Assembly: GCA_963556195.1 (NCBI GenBank)
Contig: OY744520.1
Coordinates: forward strand, 156,635,107-156,699,106
DNA length: 64,000 nt
Source: Sepiola atlantica
Taxonomy: Eukaryota; Mollusca; Cephalopoda; Sepiida; Sepiolidae
Direction of reading: 5' to 3'
Within the stretch, counting starts at the first letter, position 1, and every line of letters begins with the position of its first letter. Below, piece by piece: positions 1-12,157 of the stretch. Both the position numbers and the translations under genes were made by a program. Under the pieces are notes generated by a model, which saw nothing but the letters and a program-made list of their open reading frames with translations, was not told the DNA's origin and did no database searches.

Positions 1-1278
1 ATTGATTTGCTTTGATGATTTGCGATATAAATAATAATCCAATTCGGAAAATATTTGAAAATTTCATTTTTATGCTATAATTTATCTAAAACAATATTAT
101 TTTTTTAATTATATGAAACAACAAGAATATAAATCAGTCGTGAGACCGCATATCTCCACCTGACAACGTAAGGATGGATCAAAGTCTTCTCCGTATTGAA
201 TTAAGTTTTCTCAATATTCTGCCATGGAAACGTTGAAAACTCATGAATTATTCATCTGATCAGGCTGGAAGTTAGTATGATGGTTGCTGTTATTAAAGAG
301 CGTCAGATCCACACATGTAATTTAGAAAAAAATTAAGTTGAAATTCCGTTGAAATTTCGACCGTGACAATTTTCAAGCTCAATATTAAACGCCAAGATCA
401 GGGTAATATAGGATTTGATAGTTTATTGGCTATAATATGGGCCAACAAACAAGTCTCTATGATGAACAGAACCGAAGTTATCAGAAAACTGTGATTTCAC
501 CTTTTCCTTGACCTTGAACTTAAACTTAAATATCCCAAAATTCAATCAATTGTAAGTTAGACCATTACTTATATTTTGACTAAGTTTGGTGACGATTAGT
601 CAAGTGAAGTAAGCGCTGGGCTGTATACACAGAAACAAACTCGACCGAAAACATTACCTCCGTCTTAGCAGAACTAATTATGTATAAAATATGTTTTAAT
701 TAAAATAGCATGTAGTTCCATTTTAAAATAAGATTGTTAATATGTAGGATATGCAATTAATTAAACACCAGACTCTATTTTACTATAGTTGTGAGTGAAT
801 TGTGGGGTCATACTTTTCTCAACGGAATTTATGCATCGGTGAACACAATAGCTCTGGTAAGATTGGAACTCGGCATAGCTTATGTTATAGTAACCGACGT
901 TATCAAATGATCCAATAACGCAATCTTTAAAATGTGGTTTAGATTACCAGTTTAAAAATAACACCACAAGAAAAAGAATGCAAGGTGATAGAACATGTTG
1001 AATTTAGCAGAAAAGGTGGAAATAAAGAGACGAAATGAGACTTCAAAGTTACATTTCAGGAACAAAATAAGGATGTAGAAAATGTAGCAAATAACAGAAA
1101 ACATGTTTGTGCACGTTTCAGGTGAGGTCACAAAATATAAGGTTAACCATGAATCTCTTGATACCTTATGTTGGATTGGTACCTTGTGGGTCAACAGTTT
1201 GTGACGGTGATTGATGCAGTAAAAGACACAAAAAAATCGAATAATGTTGTGTCCTTTCTGCATTATGTTTCTCAACAA

Positions 1279-1313
1279 TATTCATTTCCATGTCTCTCTC
1301 TCTCTTTCTTTCA

Positions 1314-1389
<76 letters not shown>
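1279..1389. repeat. CT-rich run followed by (TA)n microsatellite
   Basis: A short polypyrimidine stretch runs directly into about 67 bp of uninterrupted TA dinucleotides (1323-1389). Open frames crossing it encode only Ile-Tyr runs and are not genes. Confidence 0.95.
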
Positions 1390-1390
<1 letters not shown>

Positions 1391-1937
1391 TAGCAAAAAA
1401 TGGTCTCGCCGGTCGCATGTTATATCTGGACTGGGAGTATAATATCATGGTAAACGAATATATACTACACTGACCACCAAAGATAAAGGTAATGACTTTA
1501 TAATAACAGAACAGATACTACACTACGCAGAAGATTAAAAGATAATACAATAATAGATTAAACCAGGGTTTATTCCATTCGTTTAAAAATGCCTTGTCTT
1601 AAAGACATTAATTTTTAATAATTTGTTAGCCTTCTGACTAAAATCAAAATATCGTATATGTTATTAACATACAGCGACATCAGACGTTGTTCTATCGACG
1701 ATTTTCGTATATTACTGGAAAATATGACAATGCAAATTAAAAATTAATTACTTAATAGTAATTTATAAGAGGATGTTTATGAAATAAATATGCAAATTGA
1801 AAATTCCAAAGATAATTGTTGGTGTTTTCAGATGACTATATATACGGTATTTCCAAGTCTGATAGTGGGCGATATAATAAAATAAGCAAACCCCGTTTTA
1901 GTGTTAATATAGTTCAGACAAGTGGGAAGAGTTTTGC

Positions 1938-1942
<5 letters not shown>

Positions 1943-1991
<49 letters not shown>
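1943..1991. repeat. (TA)n microsatellite
   Basis: About 49 bp of uninterrupted TA dinucleotides, read directly from the sequence. Confidence 0.95.
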
Positions 1992-1996
<5 letters not shown>

Positions 1997-2573
1997 TAAA
2001 ATGAAGTAATAAAATAAGGTGTCAATCAAATTTTATTAGAATTCAAAGTTCAAGCAAAGTATCCTTAAGTCCTTAGCTCATAAGTTTTCAAAGATAATTC
2101 TGCTCTTCAGAGGACAATTACCGCAGTTATACTACTACAGGTAATAAAATTACGCTTTGAAAATATATAAAATTATATACACAAATACATAAAAATACAT
2201 AACATCAAACATATCAACCCCAAAACATACTTTTTGTTGAATCCATACAGTCCATCCAGGTCATACAAATTGAGAAACATAATCATGAAAGACATTACTC
2301 CAAGTTATAAACAGCAGTCCATATACGTGAAATTGAAGGAGCTGACAAAGTTATCCAGTCGCGAAATGTGTAAATATTACATGTTAATGATAAATAAATC
2401 AAATAATATAGAAAGTTCAATTAAAATTCCCAAATCCCGATATGTGCAACCCAAATCAAATCAAAGTTCATTGTTCAATTAGAAACCCCGTAAAATCCGT
2501 TAAATCAGTTTTTATCCGGTTGTTTCACTAATTATAAGATATTAGTTGACGCGTATATCTTTTGTTGGATTGC

Positions 2574-2576
<3 letters not shown>

Positions 2577-2632
<56 letters not shown>

Positions 2633-2712
2633 CTAATTCTCTCTTCCTCTCTAACTATTTATCTATCTCTCTATGTCTATAATTCTCTATATCTATATCG
2701 CTCTCTATCTCC

Positions 2713-2790
<78 letters not shown>
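2577..2790. repeat. Paired (TA)n tracts with CT-rich spacer
   Basis: Two long TA tracts (2577-2630 and 2716-2790) are separated by about 85 bp of CTCT/TATC-type simple sequence. The whole looks like one compound microsatellite. Confidence 0.95.
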
Positions 2791-2792
<2 letters not shown>

Positions 2793-3099
2793 TGCACCAT
2801 CAGATTTTTAGGTTGTGTTCCGAAATAAAGACCCAACTATACGAAAGATTCAACAATTGTTTTATTGAAAATAAAGTATCTCACACAAGTTGCGTATCGA
2901 GTCAATGTGTTTCCTGGGGTCCTATACATAATATTCGCCCCCCTTTTCTTGGGGGACAAAAAGAACTTAAAGATGTATATTGATTTTGATTGAAAAAAAC
3001 AATGAGTTTTAAAAACAAACAAAAATAGTGTTTTTTAATTCGCTGATGAAGAGACTTATTGAATTTTGACTTCGCGAACTTAGCAGTAAAGTCACTTCT

Positions 3100-3345
3100 T
3101 GTTATGGTGTGATTATGTACCCTATTTAATTACTATATGGGATCTTATAAACACTATGTATAGAGGAGCTTACGACAAAGTCTCAAGTCCATCTTGGTGG
3201 GAGTCTTTTTGTAACATACAATTGTTTACTTCTGTAAATACATACTCTTGTAAATATACCACCGTGTTATCTTATTTATTATGGGTCCGAGAACTCGAGT
3301 CTATTCGGACACAAAATGACCAGTACTTATGTTTTACACAACACT
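3100..3345 (+). repeat. Putative 5' LTR of degenerate Gypsy element C
   Basis: The stretch begins TGTTATGG, as do the LTRs of Gypsy element A further right, and lies just upstream of gag-like sequence. It ends near ACACAACAC, followed by a stretch loosely resembling the post-LTR sequence of element A. No second LTR copy was found in the window, so both borders are inferred from similarity to element A. Confidence 0.35.
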
Positions 3346-3799
3346 AACAACGAAAGATCGCTCTTATGTCGGATACAGCATAACTATTTCTACAATTACT
3401 GGAATGTTGGATTTTCAAAACAGTCCAACGTGTTGTGCTCGGAAAGATTGTTAATTACAGAAGTAAAAGCGAGAAGTTAAAAGCCGTATTGATTTTAAAC
3501 ACACAAGTTGTGCCAAATATGCGAAAGGAAACAAACTCCGACGTCAGAAAATAGGATTGAAAAGAAAGTTTTCATTTTTGAGTATGACAAAAAAGATTTC
3601 AAGTCGAGGTTTTCAAATTTAAATAGTTCGACCACGAAAAAAGAAGAAAACCTAACAAAAAGGTATATGTATTTTTTCGTTTTATTAATTGTTTAATCAA
3701 AACACGCAAATAAATTTGAACGATCGAATTTTTATCTCTCGCTAAGAAGTTAAGAATTTATCTTATAATGAGAAAAGTCACGACCGTGTAAAAACATAC

Positions 3800-3800
<1 letters not shown>

Positions 3801-3845
<45 letters not shown>
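3801..3845. repeat. (TA)n microsatellite
   Basis: About 45 bp of TA dinucleotides lie between the putative LTR and the gag remnant of Gypsy element C. Confidence 0.95.
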
Positions 3846-3851
<6 letters not shown>

Positions 3852-3959
3852 GACGAAAAATGGAAGAAATTCAACCGTGCTATGTTGGAAATTATTAAGC
3901 ACTAAAAGTAAGAACAGCTTCGACTAAAAGTAAAATTCCTAGAAAAATAAATAGAATAA

Positions 3960-4508
3960 ATGGAAAAAAAACAAAAATTTGAAGAAAGGCAATTAGAGCA
4001 AATGAAGCAATTTGAGAAAATATTGCTTCGTACCCAACAGGAACAGAAAAAAATATACGAAATATCGAAAAGAAGCCAAATGGTTAAGATGAAAGTGCAT
4101 TTTCATAAAACTTTATTTGTTGATAATTTTAATTACGAAACCGAAAAACCAATTTCATTTGCTGCGTATTTCAGACGATACGAAGATATTTATAATACGG
4201 ACTGTCAGAATTGAACCGGTTATCAAAAGGTTCGTTATTAAGAAAATTGCGTACGGGTGAGCATCAATTATATATTGCCACAGAAAATCAGCAATCTTAC
4301 ATTTGTCACAGTAATAGAATTATTAATTACATTGTTTAGGTCTAAAACGTCTCTTTTTCGCAAATGGGTTAGAATGTATGCTTTCACAAGGAAAGCAGAC
4401 GAAGACTATACTACTTTCGCTAGCGTAGTTAACAAACATTGCAATGATTTCAAATTGTCGGTGTTGAGTACTAACAACTTGAAATTCCTAATCTTTGCAC
4501 TGATGTAG
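3960..4508 (+). pseudogene. Degenerate Gypsy gag (element C)
   Basis: Two frames (3960-4214 and 4257-4508) are clear relatives of the gag of element A. The first has a charged, Gln/Lys-rich N-terminal coiled-coil-like segment, then a block ending YFRRYEDIYNTDC, which matches YFRRYEDLYNIDC in element A. The second contains DYTTFASVVNKHC followed by NDFKLSVLS, again matching element A almost residue for residue. Gag would form the particle that packages element RNA. A frameshift and stop between the frames and the early end at 4508 make it non-functional. Confidence 0.75.
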
Positions 4509-5440
4509 AAATCAGAAGATGTGTTCATAATAACTAGTGAATAAACCTGGTTTAACGCTTCAACATATCTCAGAGGACTGCCAACATTGCATTAGTGTTA
4601 GCAAAGATTTAAGCGGCATTGAGCCAATCCAAGTGTCACATATGAGAAAAAATCAGTAACAAAAAGAAGAGAAATTCAACAACTAGAATTGATAAACAAA
4701 ATAAAAATAATTTGCCTCCGAAATCGTGTTTTGTTTGCCAGCAATTGCTATGGTACAAAGATTGTTAATACAAAAATAAAATTTTAAAAACCTTTGTTAA
4801 AATTACTTAAAGTGATGGAAGTTGAAAACCTTAGAACGTTTATAAAAGGTAAGCATATTGAATAAAAATATTAAATTACGACTTGACGTTGGCTCAGATT
4901 AGTCGATAATAATTCTTCAAAACAAATTGAAAAACCAACTTTGATAAAAACTAAAAACAATAGCCAAAATGGTCACCGGGGAAGAAATAGAATCAGAGAA
5001 CGGGCTAATTGCTGACTTTACATTAAAAGGAAAATAATTTAAATTGATAATGTTTTTGATGAATTATTCAAACAACCTCTTAGGTACGAACTGCATGGAG
5101 AAATGTTTATCATAGAATATGCCCATAAAGTCCTTCTGTCAAAATATTGAAACCGCAAATGCCGAAGCGGAGAGACTACAAAAATATTTTTTTAAAACAT
5201 TACAGAAGCTTTTTCTTCTAGACAAGGAATATTTAAAAATGACTAGCTAGTGTTAATCATAACCAAATATTCAAGCATTTTTTAGAAAAGAAAATGTTCT
5301 ATTAGCGTCATTAAATCAAATTGACGAAAATTAAATAGACTAGAAAAACGACAGTATCATCGAGAAGTAGAGTATAGTAAGCGGTTTTTCGTAAAATCTA
5401 CGTGATAAAAGTAAGGAGATTCGTGCTTCTTGAGATTTCC
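4509..5440 (+). pseudogene. Decayed gag-end/protease region of Gypsy element C
   Basis: This interval lies between recognisable gag and reverse transcriptase of element C and should hold the end of gag, the protease and the start of pol. Only weak traces remain, for example a Cys-rich patch near 4725-4745 and short fragments similar in order to element A. Stops occur in all frames. The assignment rests mainly on position. Confidence 0.4.
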
Positions 5441-5444
5441 TCGC

Positions 5445-5925
5445 AGGATTGAACCATGCACTAAAGGAGTACAACTACCCTCTGCCTAGTCCAGAAGAAA
5501 TATTTGTTCAACAAAACGGAGAAATTTTTTCAAAGTTTGATTTAAGTGATGGTTATTTACACGTACCTGTGGACGAAGAGTGATCAAAGCTGTCATGTAT
5601 AAATACTCATAGGGGTTTGTACAAATTCGAACGATTACCATTTGGTGTTAAGGTTGCACCAGCAATGTGTCAACAAGTAATACACACATTACTTAGCGGA
5701 CTCAAATTTACGACATCCTACCAAAATGACATTTCAGTTGTGAGGAAAAAAACCGAGCAACACAAATCGAATATACATGAAGTATTTAAAATGAATCAAT
5801 GTTATACTTATAACAATGTTCCATCTTGTATCACACCAGCAGAAGCAATGTTTACATGGAAGATTAAAACAGTGTTTCATACACTATTGCCAACCCATAC
5901 ACAATGGATCCATCTCAGCCAGTAA
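5445..5925 (+). pseudogene. Gypsy reverse transcriptase fragment joined to integrase C-terminus (element C)
   Basis: The first part resembles the RT core of element A: a YNYPLPSPEEIF block, FSKFDLSDGYLHVPV, an in-frame stop near 5581, then NTHRGLYKFERLPFGVKVAP. The catalytic YxDD position reads YQND, so the enzyme would be inactive. From about 5785 the same open frame switches to sequence resembling the integrase C-terminal region of element A (AEAMFTWKIKTVF against DEVMFARKIRSIF). The middle of pol, including RNase H and the integrase core, is missing. The simplest reading is an internal deletion. Confidence 0.7.
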
Positions 5926-7931
5926 TTTAGTCATCACTGTTAGGCCTATAACCCTGCCCTCCTTGGAAGCTGCCTCTAAAAAGTCTCGAAGACGAAGAAT
6001 TTTTGGAGCAACATAGAAACATCTAAGTTTCCAGCGTATTATTTGCCGAGATTATTAAAGTTGTGTTTCAACTCCTCCTCAGTGTCTTCTATGATTGCCG
6101 GCGACGATACTTCAGATAAGACAGTTCGCAAATGAAGCACGGAATCATATCTTGCTTCCAATTTAGTAACAATCAGATGATGAGATCTGTAGATTCGCTT
6201 TTAAATTTTTGCTCATGCGTTTGATATATATCATCTTCAGTTTCTCCAGGTAGCTTTCTCTTCATTCTAATCTGCTTTCCAACTGGAATTCTCATTTCTT
6301 CGCTCTTGATTACACTTAGATTAATCGATTCAGACACCTAATCGTCTCTGCGTCGATTACAAAAAATTTTGGCTGATTTCATGTTAGCTACGCAGACATC
6401 CAAACTAATTGAACTTGCTTTAGGATCACACTTATTTCTCGCAGTGTTTTTCCCAGAAATGCAAACTCAATCCGAAGAAGAATGTTTCACGTTAGAAATA
6501 AATATCTAGAATAATTGAATCTTGTTCAAAAATAATCTAAAAATTACACATATTAAAAATGATCCCAATCTCGAGATGTTATTCAGTACTGAGATCTCAA
6601 AGTCGACATTTCTAGAACTGACAATCATTGATCGGTTTAAGAGCTTATGCATTCAATCCTTACTTCATGAAATATATATTTTCGATACTATTGAATATAT
6701 GTATATGTGTGTGATTTATTTTATGTTATATCGTAACAATAACAATAAGTAAATAACAAACCAAGACAGGACATGAAAGGAATAGGAATTATATTAAGAA
6801 TACTACATTACAATAAGTTGGTCGTCATTACCGGCTCTAGGCATTCGTGCTAAGCGGTTTGCTAAGCGGTTCTCCTTGGTAAAGGGAAAAGGTATCGACT
6901 TCATAGTGACCTGACGAATCCATCCTGTCACTATGGGTTATCGACGAGATGTTTTCATTCCGCTCGCCAAACAATAGGAATTGAATTTTCCATGCTATGC
7001 ATTTAATTAAATTTCAATTTGCGAAATGACATATAAATGCCGGTGACGCCCAGTTTATATTTTATTTAAAACTATGTGTGTGCTTTTGAGGCTTGACCGG
7101 AGGGCATTTAGCCACCCCTGAACTTTGGCGCCCCGGAGCTGACCTCACCTAACAGCAACTGTCTCACATACTACTCCAGCTCGTTTAGAATTTGGGAAAC
7201 ACGTGTGTTTCATTAAGTGGTGAATCATATATAAAGACCATAATCTTAAAAATAACAATCTTAAAATTGCTATTTATATATCAGAATTCAAAAAAAATCC
7301 TGCGAATTTTTCTTTTATTTAAAATGTTGTTGTGAACACGTTTAGTTTAGTTGTATTATGTATCAAAATATGACATTTGTTCAAATTGAATGTTCATATC
7401 CCTGCACCACATTCTTTGGGTAAATAATTACTTGAGGACTGAAAGTTAATCGGAGGTTAGTTTGACCCTGCTTTATTGAGTTGCATAACCCACAAGTTTG
7501 ATTAATAATTGTAATAGCTATTCCCTCTCTAATTCTATTTCATAATGATTATAATTAAGATTTTAATTGTTTTTGCTTTCCTAATTATTTTACTCACATG
7601 ATTCGTCTTCTATGAATTTCTCATATTTGAATCTTAATTAATATCTCATATAACTATTCTACATTTACATGCTATGAACACGGAACCGGTGTCGTCACCC
7701 GGTTATAATAGAAGAGATTAATAAGAGGAAATATTATTCTGTAAAAACGGAAAGAAGATACAAGGGAGTTTAGGAAAACAACATTAATATACATAATTAT
7801 GAATTTAATTAGAATGATACATTGAAACATATACCCGATTGGAGTGACAAAAAGTATATGTAAGGTCTTGAGTTAGGAACCACCACGAACAGAATTAAGA
7901 TAATAAATATCTCTACATTAATAAATAATAA

Positions 7932-7988
<57 letters not shown>

Positions 7989-8305
7989 TTTCAATTTTAT
8001 ACTCCTTACACTATCCGATAAATTTCCAATTAAAAGCTCAATAAAGTTGTATTACAAGATTCAGAGCATATATATATTATATTGCTTCATTTCAATTACT
8101 AACAAAAACCAATCCAAATTACCAAGGTTTTATCGCAACACTTATTTGGAATCTTCTCTCCTGTTCTCTTTGTTTTTTTCTGGTGTTTTACGTTGTAATG
8201 TGTAGCTACAATTTCAATACGCATTCAATATTCCCGTAAGATTGACAGATAAGCTATTCAATTGCAATTTGTGTCCCATTCTGCCAAGAAAGACGTGTAA
8301 GGATG
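5926..8305. other. Intergenic sequence, possible coding relic near 6.04-6.5 kb
   Basis: Mostly AT-rich sequence with no gene recognised. On the minus strand between about 6490 and 6040 there is a coding-looking stretch rich in charged residues (for example KRKLPGETEDDIYQTHEQKF) broken by stops. Its family is unknown to me. A small hairpin of CATAGTGAC and GTCACTATG lies near 6911-6948. Confidence 0.4.
7936..7982. repeat. (TA)n microsatellite
   Basis: About 47 bp of TA dinucleotides, read directly. Confidence 0.95.
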
Positions 8306-8400
8306 TGTTATGGTTACTTACCTATGTACATCATGGACTCTTCCTCTTTGCTCAATAAATACCAACGGTAATTAACTCTCGCCGGGTATCCAGTAAGATA
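8306..8400 (+). repeat. 5' LTR of Gypsy A, first part
   Basis: This 95-bp block matches 21069-21163 nearly base for base, including the AATAAAT signal and the end GTATCCAGTAAGATA. The LTR is then cut by the LINE and resumes at 12158. Confidence 0.92.
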
Positions 8401-8618
8401 GTTGAAACCTTGCGTCACGTCAGTACCCTGTTTTAAAATCTTATTGTTGCCAGTTATTGTTATTAATCGTTACCGTTGTTATTGCTTTCTCGTTAATTTT
8501 ATTGCTGAACTGTTTTCCTTTTGACGTCGTTTCTTTTTCTGCCACGTTCTGTTTTTGTTTTTTTAACTTTTCCCCCCTGTTTTGTATGCTTCTAGTTGTT
8601 AACTAGACGGCGACCAAA

Positions 8619-10425
8619 ATGACTGACAATTCTGAATGGTATAAACTACCAAAGGTGTCTATTAATGTTAAAGAATTCGTAGAGGAGACGAAGAAATGTG
8701 AACACATGGTCACGGAGAATGGAATTAATGTGGATTTACCGAAACTCGAAGAAATCAAAAAAGAAATGTAACGATGTTTTTAGTCGACAAAAAAATTAAG
8801 AAATCTATCAGGGCCTCTCCTGATTTAATATGTAAACAATTGGCAACAGCAGGCTTTAAACCTCAAAGGTTGATCAAATGCAAGGGCTTCAATACATGGA
8901 ACGCACTATTTCCTAATGAGGACATTTGTGCTAATCCTTCGCTAACACAAATAATCACACAAGAGTACGTTTTACGTACGGAATACATGGGTAGAAGACG
9001 ATCTTCTATTTCCATCTTTAATGTGCCGTTTTACGTCAAAGATGAACATATAGTGCCTTTTTCTTAAATATGGTGAACTCACAGACGTTAGTTTCGACGA
9101 GTTTCCAAGCACCTGGAATTTCGAGCTATTTATTGATAAAAAAGCTTACGACAACACCCCCTTCTATCTACAAGTCGGGGAGGAAAAACTCCCAATAATA
9201 TTAGCAGGCCGAAGACCGGTTGTTGGTTCTGCGAGCAACTGGGACATTTAACAATGGATTGCCCGCAGAAAAAATCCATCCAGAAGACGACCACCCCGAT
9301 TTCCAAAACATCTAAGGCAGGCCCCCACCTCGATCCTCCAGCTACAATTGGTCAGCTAATCACATCAGCATCTGACGACGAGTTTCCTGCTCTGTCTACT
9401 TCGGAAAAAGACAACGAATGGATTATAGTTCCGGGTAAGAAAACTCCGGGTGAGAAATAGAAATGCTAAAAAACGACCCGGGGAAAGACAGTTTTATTAA
9501 AGCCAAAGAGCTTAAAACTAAACTAGATAAAAAAAAGAAAAAAAAGAAGAAAAAAAGAATTCATCTACTTCAAATAAAACCACTACCCCCAAACCAAGTC
9601 CCCAGCCGGCCACCAAACCAATAATCCCTAAAAATTCACATTCTCTTAGATCAATGCCCCCCACCAATCACTTGCCCAAGTTTAGATAAACCTTACAAAC
9701 TGATCCCACTAAGTCCCATCAAATCGTCTAAAAAAGTAATTTCTCACAAACCTTCTCCCTTTGTCTCCCCATTAAATATCCCCCTAAAATACTCCACCAC
9801 AAAGTAGATCCCCCTTCGCCTTCTCCAGCATCTCCTATAGGGCCTAGCTCCCCTTCCCCCTCCCAAATGGATGACATGCCTCCCCCTCCACCTATTGCGC
9901 AAAAGAGACAGAAGTCCCCTTCCTTGGAAAGAAAAAGCAAAAAAAAACGCCTTTCTCTGTGGGGAGGATATTTGCAAGGTTACCAATGTCCAAGAAGAAA
10001 CAGTAAAGTATTATCACCTCACTAATCTCAGTGAGCTGCTTACATTCAAAGAAGTCGGGGGTATAACCATCGAACACCCCTCAAATTTCCCCAACGCCCC
10101 TACAATCTTAACAGTTATAAGGAGGAAATCAGAAGCGAAGGCTCTATGGCAGATGCTGGAAGAGGCGAACAGCACTTTTTAATACAACCTTCCAATGCCC
10201 ATCTTTAAAGATGAAGTTTTATCTGTTTTAAGAAAAGATTGTGTTGGGAGGGTCCCCATAAGGTTACACCCCGCCCTGTATAGGATCGCTAAACTAACCT
10301 ATCCTTTGGATGTTGGCGGCATCTCCCACGATGGTCAAATTAATGATCAGATTGTCAAACAATCTTTTGGGAGAGCCGTCGGCATCCTGACCACTTCTAT
10401 GTTCGTTTCTGAATCTCAACTCTAA
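8619..10425 (+). pseudogene. Tx1-like LINE ORF1 (broken)
   Basis: ORF1 proteins bind element RNA and act as chaperones. The likely start is ATG 8619 (MTDNSEWYKLPK). The frame meets a stop at 8769 and continues in other frames at 8774-9067, about 9200-9460, 9871-10182 and 10195-10425. A CCHC zinc knuckle, CWFCEQLGHLTMDC, lies near 9218-9261. After it come a Ser/Pro/Lys-rich, low-complexity middle and a C-terminal block (KDCVGRVPIRLHPALYRIAK). At least four frameshifts or stops break it. It ends 9 bp before the ORF2 start. Confidence 0.75.
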
Positions 10426-10434
10426 GGCACCCTT

Positions 10435-11602
10435 ATGGCTCTCTTTCTAGCGAGTTTGAATGTCCGGGTCCTGAGGGCCGACGCTCGGAAATTTCGAGTC
10501 GCTACAGACTTTCAGCGCCTCGGAGTGGATACATGTTGTGTTCAGGAAATCCACTTGATTTTAGGGGACTATTTGGGTGCGCTGGCTAAGGGTTTCCACG
10601 TTTATTCAACGTACTTTAATTCTTCCGCTAGGGGGGGTTTCCTGGCTGGTAAGCAAATCTTAAGATGCGTTTCTACATGGATCCGGAAGGGAGACTTTGC
10701 GTTTTGGATATTATTATAAAGGAGAACGCATTTTGGCTCGTCGGGTTTATGCGTCCAATAGCCATTCTGAGCTCTGTTCTTTCTTTCGGCGAATCGAGCA
10801 GTTCTTGAATTCTACTACTCGGACGGTCAGTCTAGCGGGAGACTGGAACGCGGTCCTGGATCCCGATTTAGATCGTAATCGGCCTAGGGGTACTAACACC
10901 GATCGGGATGCTAGGTTATTTCGGGACTTCCTCGATAAGTTTGATCTCATCGATAAGTACCGGAATGAAAAGCCCCGAGATTGGTTATGGACTTGGACAG
11001 CTAGACGCGGCTCCGATTCGGTACACATTTCGAGTTATATCGATCGGTTCTTAATTAGGAGAGTATACGTAGGATTAGTTGAATGTCCAAGTTTCCATAA
11101 GATAGTTTACTCAGGTCATAGACTTGTTCGGGTCCGGGTAAACTGCGATAGACGTAAGCCTAGATTAGCTGGGTACTGGAAGCTCAACACTTTGTTGTTC
11201 GATGTGAAGGGCTACCAGGAACAGCTATTACTAACCTTACAGCGGGAATTGACGGGGGCTGTAATTGGGAATAGGAAGTGGGTTCATTTTAAGAAGGTTA
11301 TTAGGTCCTTTACTGCCGATTTTAGCAGACGACCTAACCTATCAACTAGGGCAGCTAAAGTGGCACTAGAGTCTAAATTAGATCGGGCAGTTGAGGTGGG
11401 GGATAGCTCTAGTGTTACTATAATAAAGGCCAAGCTAGCTTCTTTGGTAATCCAAGAACACCAGGCTTCAGTGATTAAGGCTAGGTTTAAAAGAGTGCTT
11501 AACGAGGCGGAAAACATGGCCGCTGATCTGCGTGCAGAGGAGCGTCGACATGCGTCTGATCGACATATCGCTCGTGTCTCATTACCAGATGGGGGCTTGT
11601 GA
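10435..11602 (+). pseudogene. Tx1-like LINE ORF2, APE-type endonuclease region (broken)
   Basis: The endonuclease nicks target DNA to prime reverse transcription. The N-terminal frame starts at 10435 with LASLNVRVLRADARKFRV and contains CCVQEIHL, the usual glutamate-bearing motif. A frameshift near 10,700 moves to the frame 10697-11602, which carries SLAGDWNAVLDP and SYIDRFLI. The normally invariant Ser-Asp-His near the domain end reads SGHRLV, so a catalytic aspartate is lost. A long charged helical linker follows to the stop at 11600-11602. Confidence 0.8.
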
Positions 11603-11895
11603 CCACAAACGAAGGTATTGTGGAGGCTTTTCGTTCTCATTTGCAGGATCTTTTTACTCGGGAACCCGGTTTGTCTTTAGCACAATTCGACCCCTATTAA
11701 GACGACTTTTCTCGTCTTGAGGCGACCGAAGCGGCTAGGTGCGATGATTGCATAACAGAGGATAAAGTCCTGGAAGCCTTAAAGCGAGTCGGCCTTAACA
11801 GGTCTCCGGGGATTGATGGTTTGCCCTACGAGGTGTATTTGAGGATGTCACACATTTTTGTTTCCTTGTTTTCACTTTTTTATTGTATATATCAT
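11595..11895 (+). pseudogene. Tx1-like LINE ORF2, start of reverse transcriptase (truncated)
   Basis: Past the stop near 11600 the reading continues in another frame with a pre-RT segment (EAFRSHLQDLF, LEALKRVGLN) and the characteristic SPGIDGLPYEVYLRMSH block that opens the RT of this LINE type; there is one in-frame stop at about 11698. Homology stops after SHIFV near 11850, followed by low-complexity T/A-rich sequence. All the catalytic RT motifs are absent, so this copy could not reverse-transcribe itself. Confidence 0.75.
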
Positions 11896-11919
11896 TTTTA
11901 TATATATACATTTTAGTCG

Positions 11920-12144
11920 CACCCCCGTTGCATATTTCTTATATGGGTTTTAAGTAGGATTTTATGGTATGAATTCTTATGGTAAGTAGCGATGGATGTA
12001 TAGTATGAATGTGGTATTTTGGTGAATGATGGTCATGATTGAAACTAGCTAAGTTGGGTTTTTAAGTTAGAGATGACCGATCCTACCCCTCCCCTTTTTG
12101 GCCTTGTGCCACATTTTGTGTATTCGTTTACGCGAATAAATATC
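11920..12144 (+). repeat. 3' UTR of the Tx1-like LINE
   Basis: This 225-bp block is repeated at 21164-21732 once the SINE and its duplication are removed (228 bp). It includes GCATATTTCTTATATGGG, a GATGGTCATGATTG stretch and a terminal AATAAATATC that doubles as a polyadenylation-like signal. The paired copy defines the 3' end of the LINE. Confidence 0.85.
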
Positions 12145-12157
12145 ATCCAGTAAGATA

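Larger units (their letters stand above)
1..3099. other. AT-rich intergenic sequence, no gene seen
   Basis: Apart from the TA tracts listed separately, this stretch holds only short open frames with no recognisable domain. Several of them simply read through TA or CT microsatellites as Ile-Tyr runs. No convincing splice-flanked exon, RNA gene or element terminus was seen. Confidence 0.6.
8401..12144 (+). mobile_element. Tx1-like non-LTR retrotransposon inserted in the 5' LTR of Gypsy A
   Basis: The LINE is flanked by a 13-bp duplication ATCCAGTAAGATA at 8388-8400 and 12145-12157; it could extend to 16 bp because GTT follows on both sides. It carries a GC-poor 5' UTR, an ORF1 with a zinc knuckle, an ORF2 with an APE-type endonuclease and only the first residues of the RT, and a 3' UTR ending at AATAAATATC. 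The 5' end appears complete, so loss of most of the RT is an internal deletion rather than 5' truncation. Endonuclease and pre-RT wording resembles Tx1-type elements I know from invertebrate genomes; a tree would be needed for firm classification. Confidence 0.85.

Noticed and set aside
1166..1473. Open frames of repeated Ile-Tyr on both strands
   Set aside because: They are translations of the TA microsatellite and have no other content.
8306..8400. An independent solo LTR to the left of the LINE
   Set aside because: Its end coincides exactly with the interruption in the 3' LTR, its length equals the first part of that LTR, and the GGATG duplication pairs 8301 with 21869, so it belongs to Gypsy A.
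9728..9986. Gly-rich minus-strand frames
   Set aside because: They are antisense to the Pro/Ser-rich low-complexity part of LINE ORF1.
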